64,000 nt of DNA from Buttiauxella izardii. GTDB lineage: Bacteria; Pseudomonadota; Gammaproteobacteria; Enterobacterales; Enterobacteriaceae. Positions 16,184 to 24,907 of the stretch are shown in pieces. The notes under the pieces were generated by a model. The model had not been told where the DNA came from. It worked only from the letters and a program-made list of their open reading frames with translations, and made no database searches. The DNA is taken from the NCBI RefSeq assembly GCF_003601925.1, contig NZ_QZWH01000006.1, positions 124,001 through 188,000 on the forward strand, written 5' to 3'. The position numbers and the translations under genes are program-made. How positions within the stretch are numbered: the first letter of the stretch is position 1; each line of letters opens with the position of its first letter.

Positions 16184-16661
16184 TTTTCAGCAACCCAATG
16201 AAATGCGATTCAACCGCGCGCGCGTTCGTCGGGCTTTTATCCGCATAGGACAGGTGCACATGCGTGATGCACGCCGCCTGGTGATGCGGCGTGGCCGTTC
16301 AGAGCCCGGTGACAATCCGGGGTTTCAGACTGGTCGACTGGCTCGTTCAATTGGTTTCATGGTGCCGAAGGCCAGTAAGCGACGCCCTGGTTTTATGACA
16401 CGCATTGCGCCCAACCAACGTAACGGTCAGGGAAACCGGATGATCAACGGCGACTTTTATCCGGCATTTCTGTTCTACGGCGTGCGCGGCGGGGCGAAAC
16501 GTAAGCGTGGCCACCATCGTGGTGCCTCCGGTGGTAGCGGCTGGCGGCTGACTCCGCGTAATAACTTCATGGTTGAAACGCTGAATAAAAACAGCTCCTG
16601 GACCCGCTATTTCCTTGCCCGTGAATTGCGGCAATCACTTAAACCGGAGAAACGGCGTTAA
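16158..16661 (+). CDS. HK97 gp10-like head-tail component
   Basis: This 167-residue, very basic protein has the pattern of HK97 gp10-type morphogenesis proteins: RVRRAFIRIGQVHMRDARRL, then TGRLARSIGFMVPKA. A central loop is rich in Arg, Lys and Gly (GGAKRKRGHHRGASGG). The role at the head-tail interface or tail completion is inferred from family and order. The ATG at 16158 sits 8 nt after GGAGG; a GTG at 16149 is inside the ribosome binding site. The stop overlaps the next start as TAATG. Confidence 0.8.
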   Translation: MATPFFHVDFQQPNEMRFNRARVRRAFIRIGQVHMRDARRLVMRRGRSEPGDNPGFQTGRLARSIGFMVPKASKRRPGFMTRIAPNQRNGQGNRMINGDFYPAFLFYGVRGGAKRKRGHHRGASGGSGWRLTPRNNFMVETLNKNSSWTRYFLARELRQSLKPEKRR

Positions 16662-17221
16662 TGAAACTCACCCCCATAATTGCCACGCTCCGTACACGTT
16701 GCCCGTATTTTCAGAATCGGGTGGCGGGTGCTGCGCAATTCAAAAACCTCCCTGATGCAGGGAAGCTACTTTTACCTGCTGCGTATGTCGTTCCCGGGGA
16801 TGATGTGCCTGGCGAACAGAAGAGCCAGACCGACTACTGGCAGGATCTGAAAGAAGGTTTTTCAGTCATTGTGATGGTCAGTAATGGGCGTGACGAGCTG
16901 GGCCAGTTTGCGGCCTACGATGTTGTTCATGGAGTCAGGCAGATGTTATTTAAAGCACTGCTGGGCTGGAATCCTGAGCCACGTGGAGAGCCTATTTGCT
17001 ATGACGGCGGAACCCTGCTGGATTTAAACCGACATGAACTTATCTACCAGTTCGATTTTGTGGTCGATAACGAGCTGAGCGAAGACGATACCCGCCAGCA
17101 GGATGATTTGGCTGAACTGGACGAGTTCAAATCGCTGTCAATAGATGTTGACTTTATTGAACCTGGTCACGGTCCGGATGGCGTCATTGAGCACCACACA
17201 GAGATAAAACTCACCACCTGA
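16661..17221 (+). CDS. Tail terminator, Gp37-like
   Basis: The 186-residue protein starts MKLTPIIATLRTRCPYFQNR and has the core FSVIVMVSNGRDELGQFAAY followed by DVVHGVRQMLFKALLGW, as seen in tail terminator proteins of Mu-type contractile tails. Such proteins cap the tail tube and fix its length. It is the boundary where the HK97-like head module passes into the Mu-like tail module. The acidic C-terminus follows the predicted domain. It overlaps the previous stop by one base. Confidence 0.75.
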   Translation: MKLTPIIATLRTRCPYFQNRVAGAAQFKNLPDAGKLLLPAAYVVPGDDVPGEQKSQTDYWQDLKEGFSVIVMVSNGRDELGQFAAYDVVHGVRQMLFKALLGWNPEPRGEPICYDGGTLLDLNRHELIYQFDFVVDNELSEDDTRQQDDLAELDEFKSLSIDVDFIEPGHGPDGVIEHHTEIKLTT

Positions 17222-17229
17222 GAGGCAAC

Positions 17230-17412
17230 ATGCTTGTAAAACCTAAAGACGGGCGATCAGTTCCTGATCCTGCCCGCGGTGACCTTTTGCCTGACTCCGG
17301 GCGAAACGTTGAAGAAAGTCAGTACTGGTACCGTCGCGAACAGGACGGAGATATTGAAATTATTCAGCCCGAAAAAAAGGCTGAGTCTGCTAAAGAGGCG
17401 AAGGATAAATGA
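17230..17412 (+). CDS. DUF2635 family small tail protein (Mu gp38-like)
   Basis: This 60-residue protein has MLVKPKDGRSVPDPARGDLL near the start and SQYWYRREQDGDIEI in the middle, the consensus of DUF2635 proteins. These occur just upstream of the sheath gene in Mu-like tails (Mu gp38). Function is unknown. The C-terminus is Lys/Glu/Ala-rich. It overlaps the sheath start by 4 nt (ATGA). Confidence 0.87.
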   Translation: MLVKPKDGRSVPDPARGDLLPDSGRNVEESQYWYRREQDGDIEIIQPEKKAESAKEAKDK

Positions 17413-18905
17413 CAGTTTCATTTAATGGCATTCCGTCCGATATCCGTGTTCCGCTGTTTTATGCAGAGATGGATAACAGCGCAGCCAACACCGCACAAAC
17501 CAGTGCACCATCATTGTTGATTGGACACGTTAATGCGGGGGCGGCTATTGCCACCAATCAACTGATTTTGATGCCCAGTCCGGATTATGCAGTCCGCCAA
17601 TGTGGCGCTGGCAGCCAGCTTGCTCGTATGGTTGAAGCTTACCGACAAACTGACCCATTCGGCGAGTTGTGGGTCATTGCAGTCCCTGATACCGCAGGTA
17701 CGGCGGCGACGTTCACCCTGACTGTTACCGGGTCAGCTGCGGCTTCGGGTGTCATCAGTCTTTATGTTGGTCGCCGGCGCATTCAGGTCAATGTCACCAC
17801 TGGCGATGCACTGGCGGTTATCGCAACGAGTATTGCCAGTGCCATCACGGCGGACGGGCAGACGCCATTTACTGCCACTGCGGCCGCAGGTGTGGTGACA
17901 CTGACCGCGCGCCATAAAGGCACATGGGCAAACGACATCCCCGTTTCGCTGAACTACTACGGTTTCAGTGGCGGTGAAACGTTGCCGGCAGGTGTCAATG
18001 TTGTTATTGCCAACGGAACGGCTGGCGCGGGCGCACCTGCGCTGACCGCAACAATTGCCGCAATGGGCGATGAACCATTTGATTACATCGGCCATCCGTA
18101 TAACGACACCGCATCCGTCAATACTTTCACGCTCGAGATGAATGACTCTTCCGGTCGCTGGAGCTGGCTTCGTCAGATTTACGGCCATGTTTATACGGCA
18201 AAAATTGCTGCAGTGTCTGACCTGGTGACAGTGGGCGACATGTTCAACGACCAGCATCTCACTCTGGCGGGCTACGAAAAAACAGTTCAGTCATGTCCGG
18301 ATGAACTGGCAGCCAGCCGGACAGCTCGCGCGGCGGTATTCCTGCGTATCGATCCGGCGCGTCCCACACAAACGGGCGAACTGGTCGGAATGCTTCCACC
18401 ACCAACGGGCAAGCGTTTCATTAAAACGGAACAACAAAGCCTGCTGACCCATGGTATTGCGACGGCCTACACCGAAGGTGGTGTGCTACGCGTTCAGCGC
18501 GATATCACCACCTATAAAAAGAATGCCTTTGGCGTTGCAGATAACAGTTATCTCGACAGTGAAACGCTTCATACCAGTGCTTATGTGCTGCGCCGTCTGC
18601 GTACGGTGATTACCAGCAAATACGGGCGCCATAAACTGGCAAATGACGGTACCCGCTTTGGTCCCGGGCAGGCGATTGTTACGCCAGCAGTGATTAAAGG
18701 CGAGTTGCTGGCGACGTATCGCCAGATGGAGCGAGAAGGGATTGTCGAAAACTACGATCTGTTCAAGCAGCATCTTATTGTTGAACGTGATGCGAATAAC
18801 CCGAGCCGCATCAACGTGCTTTACCCACCGGATTACGTCAACCAGCTGCGTGTGTTCGCGCTGCTTAATCAGTTCCGTCTTCAGTACCAGGAGGAGACAG
18901 CATAA
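17409..18905 (+). CDS. Contractile tail sheath protein (Mu gpL-like)
   Basis: The 498-residue protein starts TVSFNGIPSDIRVPLFYAEM and includes PSLLIGHVNAGAA, VEAYRQTDPFGELWVIAVPD and a C-terminal part with DLFKQHLIVERDANNPSRIN, all typical of Mu-type sheath proteins. The middle section (about 95-200) is a beta-rich variable insertion (TFTLTVTGSAAASGVISLYV). Sheath subunits contract to drive the tube through the cell envelope. Its presence shows the virion is a myovirus. It joins the tube gene through TAATG. Confidence 0.95.
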   Translation: MTVSFNGIPSDIRVPLFYAEMDNSAANTAQTSAPSLLIGHVNAGAAIATNQLILMPSPDYAVRQCGAGSQLARMVEAYRQTDPFGELWVIAVPDTAGTAATFTLTVTGSAAASGVISLYVGRRRIQVNVTTGDALAVIATSIASAITADGQTPFTATAAAGVVTLTARHKGTWANDIPVSLNYYGFSGGETLPAGVNVVIANGTAGAGAPALTATIAAMGDEPFDYIGHPYNDTASVNTFTLEMNDSSGRWSWLRQIYGHVYTAKIAAVSDLVTVGDMFNDQHLTLAGYEKTVQSCPDELAASRTARAAVFLRIDPARPTQTGELVGMLPPPTGKRFIKTEQQSLLTHGIATAYTEGGVLRVQRDITTYKKNAFGVADNSYLDSETLHTSAYVLRRLRTVITSKYGRHKLANDGTRFGPGQAIVTPAVIKGELLATYRQMEREGIVENYDLFKQHLIVERDANNPSRINVLYPPDYVNQLRVFALLNQFRLQYQEETA

Positions 18906-19261
18906 TGGCTAAGATTGCCGGCACCTGTTATTTCAAAATTGATGGTCTGCAGTTGTCGCTGACCGGTGGGATTGAAGTGCCAATGAACACGAAGATCAAC
19001 GACGATGTTCTTGGTCTGGATGGCTCAGTGGATCGTAAAGAAACTCATCGCGCGCCATACACCAAAGGCACCTTCAAAGTGCCGAAAGGTTTTCCTGTCA
19101 GCAAAATCATTGATTCAGACCAGATGACGATCACCTCAGAACTGGCAAACGGCATGACTTATGTTCTGTCGCAAGCTTGGTTACATGGCGAAGCCAACCA
19201 TAACGGTGAAGAAGGTACCGTTGATCTGGAATTCCACGGCGAAGAAGGAGATTACCAGTAA
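18905..19261 (+). CDS. Tail tube protein (Mu gpM-like)
   Basis: The 118-residue protein has AGTCYFKIDGLQLSLTGGIE, RAPYTKGTFKVPKGF and a C-terminal VDLEFHGEEGDYQ, matching the Mu-type Tail_tube family. It polymerises into the inner tube around the tape measure protein. Size fits the family. Both gene ends overlap neighbours by one base (TAATG), indicating tight coupling with sheath and chaperone. Confidence 0.93.
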   Translation: MAKIAGTCYFKIDGLQLSLTGGIEVPMNTKINDDVLGLDGSVDRKETHRAPYTKGTFKVPKGFPVSKIIDSDQMTITSELANGMTYVLSQAWLHGEANHNGEEGTVDLEFHGEEGDYQ

Positions 19262-19530
19262 TGCCAGAACTCGAACTGAAAAAGCCCATCATTGCGCATG
19301 GTGAAACGCTGTCTGTACTGGAGTTTGATGAGCCAACCGGGAAGGATGTGCGCGAACTCGGTTATCCCTATCAAATGAACCAGGACGAATCAGTAAAACT
19401 GCTGGCGCATGTCATCTCAAAATATATCGTGCGCCTGGCAAAAATCCCACAAAGCTCGGTTGACCAGATGTCTCCTGGTGATCTCAACAGTGCTGCCTGG
19501 CTGGTGGCTGGTTTTTTCCTCCAGGCCTGA
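19261..19530 (+). CDS. Tail assembly chaperone, short form (Mu gp41-like)
   Basis: The 89-residue protein begins PELELKKPIIAHGETLSVLE and matches Mu gp41-type tail assembly chaperones (Phage_TAC_7). These bind the tape measure protein during tube assembly. Near the 3' end is the slippery heptamer T-TTT-TTC at 19512-19518. A -1 shift there gives a longer product (separate entry). The short form ends FFLQA after the slip site. Confidence 0.9.
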   Translation: MPELELKKPIIAHGETLSVLEFDEPTGKDVRELGYPYQMNQDESVKLLAHVISKYIVRLAKIPQSSVDQMSPGDLNSAAWLVAGFFLQA

Positions 19531-19679
19531 CAGCGGAATATCTCACCGACCGCTTTTTCGATTGCGCCAGATACTGGCGCATCAACCCTTTTGAATTGTT
19601 GAACATGCCTGTCAGCGAGATACCTCTGCTGGTTAGTCAGGCAAACAGAATAGAGCAGGAGAAGCACACCAATGGCTGA
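19261..19679 (+). other. Frameshifted long tail assembly chaperone (gp41-gp42 fusion)
   Basis: Reading to TTC at 19516-19518 and then slipping back one base gives 86 residues plus 53 more in the -1 frame, 139 in total. The added part begins PPGLTAEYLTDRFFDCARYW and ends with SQANRIEQEKHTNG. It stops at 19677-19679, just inside the tape measure start. The heptamer 19512-19518 (T TTT TTC) has the canonical X XXY YYZ form. Mu and many other tailed phages make such paired chaperones by frameshift. The -1 extension has no start codon of its own with a ribosome binding site. Confidence 0.82.
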
Positions 19680-21525
19680 GTTCGAATTGAAAGCTCTCAT
19701 AACTGGCGTCGATAAATTATCGCCAGCGCTTTCACGAATGCAGAAAAACATTCGTGGGTTTAAGAAGCAAACCGAAGAGGCGTCAAAAGGGGGGCTTGCA
19801 TTAGCGGGAGGGCTTGCCGCTGGGCTAACTGTGTCCATGCGTGCGTATGCAGATCAGGAGAATGCGGCAGTTGGTCTTAAAGTCGCCATGATGCAAGCCA
19901 ATGGCGAAGTGGGAAGTAGTTTTGAAAAGATCAACAAACTTGCTGTTGGACTCGGGAACCAGCTTCCGGGAACAACATCTGATTTCCAGAACATGATGCA
20001 AATGCTGGTTCGCCAGGGTATTCCAGCCGAAAGTATTTTGGGTGGCGTGGGCAAAGCAACGGCATATCTTGCCGTTCAGTTGAAGAAAACCCCGGAAGCA
20101 GCCGCAGAGTTTGCCGCTAAAATGCAGGATGCAACGGGTACGGCATCTGAAGACATGATGGGACTGTTCGATACCATTCAGAAAGCCTTTTATCTGGGGG
20201 TGGATGACACGAATATGCTTTCCTTCTTCTCCAAAACCAGTTCAGTTCTAAAGATGGTTAACGCCGATGGGCTAAAGGCGGCTCAGGGCCTTGCACCGAT
20301 TGCCGTGATGATGGACCAGATGGGCATGCAGGGGGAGGCGGCTGGCAATGCTTTGCGTAAAGTTATACAAGGTGGTCTTGACCTTAAAAAGGTAAATAGC
20401 GCCAATAAACTGATGCAGGGGGCAGGTCTAAAAATTAATCTTGACTTCACTAATGGCAAAGGCTCATTTGGTGGTCTGGATAAATTAATTGCCCAGCTGA
20501 CTAAGTTGCGGGGATTAAATGATGTTCGACGAACCCGTGTACTGAAAAACATTTTTGGTGATGATGCAGAAACTCTGCAGGTCGTAAATGCCCTGATAGA
20601 TAAGGGCAAAGATGGCTACGATCAAGTTCAGCAAAAGATGAATAAGCAAGCCACCCTGAATCAACGTGTGGGCGCTCAACTCAATACATTGACCAATCTT
20701 TGGGAGGCAATGACAGGAACCGCGACTAATGGACTCGCGGCAATTGGCGGTGCTTTTTCCGGTGATATTAAAGCGATTACCTCATGGCTTGGAGATCTTG
20801 CTGAGAGATTTACTGATTTTGCGGAAAGTAATCCAGCAGTAGTTCGCAGTGCTTTTGGGTTAGCAGCAGGTCTGGCAGCGTTAAAACTTGGATTTATGGG
20901 CGTTAATTTAGCTCTTGGCCTGGTAAGCAGAACCATGGCAATGTCGCCCATTGGAATGATCGCTACTGGTATCGCTTTGGCAGCGGGCCTTATTATCTCA
21001 AACTGGGATACTGTCGGACCGTACTTCAAAGCATTATGGGGATTTGTTCAACCAATATTTTCTGACTGGATGCGCTGGGCAAAAATGGCATTTGACTGGT
21101 CTCCGCTTGGAATGGTCATCAATAATTGGGGGCCGATAGTTCAGTGGTTCCAGGATATGTGGACAAAATTAAAGCCGATCATTGAATGGTTCACTGATGG
21201 TGCCAGCGACACAGTTAACACTATGAATGCCACGCAGTGGGGGGCGGGAGGTTATGGCGCGTACGGTACTGGTGTGCCAAGTAGTGGTTATAACCCCTAT
21301 CAGATAAATCAGGATTCATCTGCACATCCTCAGGATCAAGTTGTTAGTGATGATAATCCATACAGAATAAAGCAAATGGCATCGAAACAACCTGAAGCAA
21401 AAGTGGTGGTTGAGCTAAACGGTGCGCCTGCTGGTTCTCGTGTAATTGAATCAAAATCCAGTGGTATCAATGTGACTACTGATGTTGGTTATACAAGGAT
21501 TGGTAGAGTAGGAATGGGAGGTTAA
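19672..21525 (+). CDS. Tail tape measure protein
   Basis: The 617-residue protein starts MAEFELKALITGVDKLSPAL, followed by a coiled-coil region. A PhageMin_Tail-like domain spans about residues 60-270 (LPGTTSDFQNMMQMLVRQGI, MMDQMGMQGEAAGNALRKVI). Hydrophobic stretches occur at about 385-445 (LAAGLAALKLGFMGVNLALG, GMIATGIALAAGLIIS). It sets tail length and is ejected during infection. At 617 residues it implies a fairly short tail. The C-terminal 90 residues are Gly/Tyr/Ser-rich and disordered. The ATG follows GGAGAAGCACACC. Confidence 0.94.
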   Translation: MAEFELKALITGVDKLSPALSRMQKNIRGFKKQTEEASKGGLALAGGLAAGLTVSMRAYADQENAAVGLKVAMMQANGEVGSSFEKINKLAVGLGNQLPGTTSDFQNMMQMLVRQGIPAESILGGVGKATAYLAVQLKKTPEAAAEFAAKMQDATGTASEDMMGLFDTIQKAFYLGVDDTNMLSFFSKTSSVLKMVNADGLKAAQGLAPIAVMMDQMGMQGEAAGNALRKVIQGGLDLKKVNSANKLMQGAGLKINLDFTNGKGSFGGLDKLIAQLTKLRGLNDVRRTRVLKNIFGDDAETLQVVNALIDKGKDGYDQVQQKMNKQATLNQRVGAQLNTLTNLWEAMTGTATNGLAAIGGAFSGDIKAITSWLGDLAERFTDFAESNPAVVRSAFGLAAGLAALKLGFMGVNLALGLVSRTMAMSPIGMIATGIALAAGLIISNWDTVGPYFKALWGFVQPIFSDWMRWAKMAFDWSPLGMVINNWGPIVQWFQDMWTKLKPIIEWFTDGASDTVNTMNATQWGAGGYGAYGTGVPSSGYNPYQINQDSSAHPQDQVVSDDNPYRIKQMASKQPEAKVVVELNGAPAGSRVIESKSSGINVTTDVGYTRIGRVGMGG

Positions 21526-21538
21526 ACCCCCCATTAAA

Positions 21539-21976
21539 CTATTTTATAAATTGTACAAATTTGCCATCAGAATCATATTCGGCTTTGGAGACTTGTTTAA
21601 CCATGCTACCAAATTGATTCTTTCCACGAAATTGCATCATTAAAACGTAATCATCTTTGCGCTGAATAACATTAGTTTCTATACAACTAAAACTTGCAGG
21701 TTCGTTCATGGCTTCCTTGACTCTTTTTTTCAAGTCTAATGGGCATCCATCTACTGAATTGCTGAGTCTGGCCATGACTAGCTCTTCTTGTGTCTTTTCC
21801 TGTTGAGGTGGAGACATAACGAACGCAGAAATAATGAAAGGGACAAAAAAACCAAATAGAGAAAATAAAATAGCACCAGTTATCTTTCTAGATTTTGTTG
21901 ATTCCTTTCTATATGCCCATCTTGCAAGCAAGAAAGATAATGTAACGCCAATTATTAACGGTATTAAATACTCCAT
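21539..21976 (-). CDS. Opposite-strand membrane-anchored protein (moron candidate)
   Basis: The 145-residue protein has two N-terminal membrane segments (EYLIPLIIGVTLSFLLARWA and ITGAILFSLFGFFVPFIISA). A soluble domain follows with KRVKEAMNEPASFSCIETNV and YVLMMQFRGKNQFGSMVKQV. The FRGKN-x-FGxxV element resembles small domains in uncharacterised bacterial membrane proteins. It is the only minus-strand gene inside the tail operon, is A/T-richer than its neighbours and has its own ribosome binding site (GAGGTAAAT). This is the classic appearance of a moron expressed in the lysogen. Function is unknown; superinfection exclusion is one possibility. Confidence 0.75.
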   Translation of the reverse strand: MEYLIPLIIGVTLSFLLARWAYRKESTKSRKITGAILFSLFGFFVPFIISAFVMSPPQQEKTQEELVMARLSNSVDGCPLDLKKRVKEAMNEPASFSCIETNVIQRKDDYVLMMQFRGKNQFGSMVKQVSKAEYDSDGKFVQFIK

Positions 21977-22073
21977 ATTTACCTCAGTCGTTGCTTAAAA
22001 TTCATATCAATCACCAGTGCATTGCACATTCATGAATACACGCAATATACACCAGAATTAGACAGGTGAAAAA

Positions 22074-23489
22074 ATGGCATGGAAAGACCGATTGCAGAAT
22101 GCGTCATTCCGCGGCGTACCATTTAAAGTAGAAGAAGAAAGTGCCGTTGTTGGCCGCCGAATGGAAACCCACGAATTTCCCAATCGTGATAAGCCCTACA
22201 GCGAAGACCTCGGTAAAGTTACATTTCGTCCTACCATCACAGCGTATGTCATCGGCGATGACTGTTTCGACCAGCGCGACAAGCTGATTGAAGCACTGAA
22301 TAAACCAGGGCCAGGGGCACTTGTTCACCCCACTTTTGGTGAATTGCAGGTGTGTGTTGATGGTGATATCCGCGTCAGCACGACAAACAACGAAGGCCGC
22401 ATGGTTCGCTTTGACCTGCGGTTTGTCGAAGCCGGTGAGCTTTCTTATCCAACCTCCGGCGCCGCCACCGCGCAGAACCTGACATCATCTTGCTCTGCTT
22501 TGAACAAATGCATTAGCGATGACTTTAATAACTTCAGCATTGATGGCGTGGCTGATTTTATTCAGAACGATGTGATGAAGTCTGCAACAGGGATGATGGG
22601 GTATGTATCCGACTCAATGAAGATGGTTGATTCAGCGGTGTCAGATGCGGCCAGACTGATGCAGGGGGATATTTCTGTACTGCTTCCGCCACCATCTTCG
22701 GGAAAAACCTTCGTCGACCAGTTACAAACAATGTGGAGGGCAGGTAATCGTCTGTATGGCAATTCAGGTGATCTCTTCGCAATGATTAAATCCTTTTCGG
22801 GCATCAGCCTTGGCAGTGACCTGGCGCCAAGAGGTGTCTGGAAAACTGATAGCGCTACAACGAAAACGACGAAAGAGCAGAGCAATTATGTTGCCAGCGC
22901 TATCCGGGCGACAGCAATCAGCGAAGCGGCCAACACAGTGGTTGATTTGCCTGTGCCGGGATCACAAATGATGGTGGGCCAGGACACCCCCTCAGGTTGG
23001 GCAACGGTATCTCATCCAGCTCTGAATGATGCTCCGCAAATATCAACACCAACTGCGGTTCCATCATGGGACGAATTGGTTGAAATCCGCGACACGCTGA
23101 ATAGTGCGCTTGATAAAGAAATGAGTCGTACTGGCAACGACCAGATTTTCTCTGCGCTGCGCCGTGTAAAAGCCGACCTGAATACCGATATTAAGCAGCG
23201 ATTAAAACAGACAGAAAAAAGCGCAACGATAAAGTTGCCTGAAAGTCTGCCTGCCCTGGTGCTAGCGGCGCAGATTTATGATGATGCGAACAGGGCAGAT
23301 GAACTGATACAGCGAAACAAAATTGCCCACCCTGGCTTTATTCCTGCTCAGTCAATCAGGATTTCCAGCCTTGGAATGCAATTGCCACCTGTCTATTTCT
23401 CAATAACTGAGCAGCAAATCGAAGCGACCGCTTCAGACTATTTAAACTGGGCCATTTCTGTTGAAAAAGCAGCTGCCCTTGGATTCTGA
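22074..23489 (+). CDS. DNA circularisation / tail protein (Mu gpN-like)
   Basis: The 471-residue protein begins MAWKDRLQNASFRGVPFKVE and contains GRRMETHEFPNRDKPYSEDL, the signature of the DNA_circ_N domain of Mu gpN. ALNKPGPGALVHPTFGEL follows. gpN was named for DNA circularisation but also behaves as a tail/baseplate component, probably linking tape measure and hub. The C-terminal region (IAHPGFIPAQSIRISS) is also typical. The order, sheath-tube-chaperone-tape measure-gpN, is that of Mu, interrupted by the minus-strand moron just upstream. Confidence 0.92.
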   Translation: MAWKDRLQNASFRGVPFKVEEESAVVGRRMETHEFPNRDKPYSEDLGKVTFRPTITAYVIGDDCFDQRDKLIEALNKPGPGALVHPTFGELQVCVDGDIRVSTTNNEGRMVRFDLRFVEAGELSYPTSGAATAQNLTSSCSALNKCISDDFNNFSIDGVADFIQNDVMKSATGMMGYVSDSMKMVDSAVSDAARLMQGDISVLLPPPSSGKTFVDQLQTMWRAGNRLYGNSGDLFAMIKSFSGISLGSDLAPRGVWKTDSATTKTTKEQSNYVASAIRATAISEAANTVVDLPVPGSQMMVGQDTPSGWATVSHPALNDAPQISTPTAVPSWDELVEIRDTLNSALDKEMSRTGNDQIFSALRRVKADLNTDIKQRLKQTEKSATIKLPESLPALVLAAQIYDDANRADELIQRNKIAHPGFIPAQSIRISSLGMQLPPVYFSITEQQIEATASDYLNWAISVEKAAALGF

Positions 23490-23497
23490 GGATACTC

Positions 23498-24907
23498 ATG
23501 TCTCAATTTACTAACGCAGACTCCGCCGTTAATCGCCTGAATGCTGCTGTCGAAGCGTTTGAAAAAGTAATGAATTCACCCGAAGGTGAAATGGTTGATG
23601 TACCGGGCTCTTTACCTCAACCCAGTCTTGCAGAGCGTGTTAAACGATCTCTCGATGCACTTACAGAGAGCCCTGCAATATCTGCCAGTAAGGCGCTTCA
23701 GTCTGAATTAAATGCCAAAGCCAGTGAGTTATCTGCAAAAGCAGAGGCTGACCGCGCCGCAGTCGCCAACCCGGATAACTGGAACGCGCCATATCCTGAT
23801 GTCTGGATCCCTTTTAATGACAGCTTAAAAATGGAGGCTGGTTTCGGCGCTCAGGACACAATTACCGTTGGCGCCGAAACTATCAAGTTGCCATCGCGCA
23901 GCGCGACATTCACTCGCGCCAGTACAGCCACCTATATTGATAAATCAGGTGTGCTGCAAACGGCGGCAATTAACGAACCACGATTCGAGAAAGAAGGTTT
24001 ATTGATTGAGGGGCAGAGTACGAATCTTATGGCGCAAAGTAACCCGCAGGTTACAGCGGGCGCGTGGACTCGATCCGCAAATCATACGTATGTGAATGAA
24101 GGCACCGAGTTTTTACATATCACAGGCACCACAGGGTTAGCGGGAACGTATAACGCATCCCTGGGGACTTTACAGCCCGGCTATTACACTTGCTCATGTT
24201 GGGTGAAGGTTATATCTGGTAGTTTCCGTTTTGGCTTTGAAAAAGCGCCAAACGGCGTTGTAGATATTCCCGCCGCAAACGCGCCCGATTTTGTTCGGGT
24301 GTCGCAAACTATCAATTTAGCCGCCGCGGCGCAGGGTACGATTATTCTGTATACCAGCCCCCAGCCTACAGGTGGGAGTGAATTTATTGTGGGTCGAGTG
24401 CAGATTGAAGCCCTTCCCTTCGCAACGAGCTATATTCCAACGAACGGGGCTGCTGTAACACGCACTCCGGATAATGTACGCCTAGACCCGCAATTAAATT
24501 TAATTAATACGGGCAACGAGATGACAATTTCTTCAGAAATTAGTGATGCTAATTCAATGTTTGGGTCATGGCCCCGAATAATTGAAACGTCATCACTTTC
24601 ACAAAATAAAGGATTTTATTTCACTCGTGGTACTTCTGGCCCACTGTGTTGGGGGAGTAGCAGTTTACCTGTGAACCCAACAGATCGTTATAAAACATAT
24701 ACTGTAAAATTTGTTGAAGGTGTAGGTGCAACCTATTATTTGAACAGCAAGACTGCGCTGATAGCTGACCATATTAAAGGGTCAGGCGGCAGCGGTTCAA
24801 TTCTCTCAGGCCCCGGTACTATTTCCCGACAATTTTATGGTCATATTCGCAATTTCCGCATATGGCACCGCGCACTCAACGACGCCCAAATTAAGAGCCT
24901 CCGCTAA
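23498..24907 (+). CDS. Putative adhesin / fibre protein with lectin-like C-terminus
   Basis: The 469-residue protein has an N-terminal helical region (1-90), with repeated Ala/Lys/Glu (ELNAKASELSAKAEADRAAV). A module at about 130-175 (SRSATFTRASTATYIDKSGV, KEGLLIEGQSTNL) recurs in phage spike and fibre proteins. The C-terminal beta-rich domain (320-469) ends HIRNFRIWHRALNDAQIKSL, a jelly-roll or LamG-like ending. A receptor-binding or decoration role is inferred. Its site between gpN- and gpP-like genes is unusual, because Mu has nothing there, so it looks inserted together with the next gene. Confidence 0.68.
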   Translation: MSQFTNADSAVNRLNAAVEAFEKVMNSPEGEMVDVPGSLPQPSLAERVKRSLDALTESPAISASKALQSELNAKASELSAKAEADRAAVANPDNWNAPYPDVWIPFNDSLKMEAGFGAQDTITVGAETIKLPSRSATFTRASTATYIDKSGVLQTAAINEPRFEKEGLLIEGQSTNLMAQSNPQVTAGAWTRSANHTYVNEGTEFLHITGTTGLAGTYNASLGTLQPGYYTCSCWVKVISGSFRFGFEKAPNGVVDIPAANAPDFVRVSQTINLAAAAQGTIILYTSPQPTGGSEFIVGRVQIEALPFATSYIPTNGAAVTRTPDNVRLDPQLNLINTGNEMTISSEISDANSMFGSWPRIIETSSLSQNKGFYFTRGTSGPLCWGSSSLPVNPTDRYKTYTVKFVEGVGATYYLNSKTALIADHIKGSGGSGSILSGPGTISRQFYGHIRNFRIWHRALNDAQIKSLR

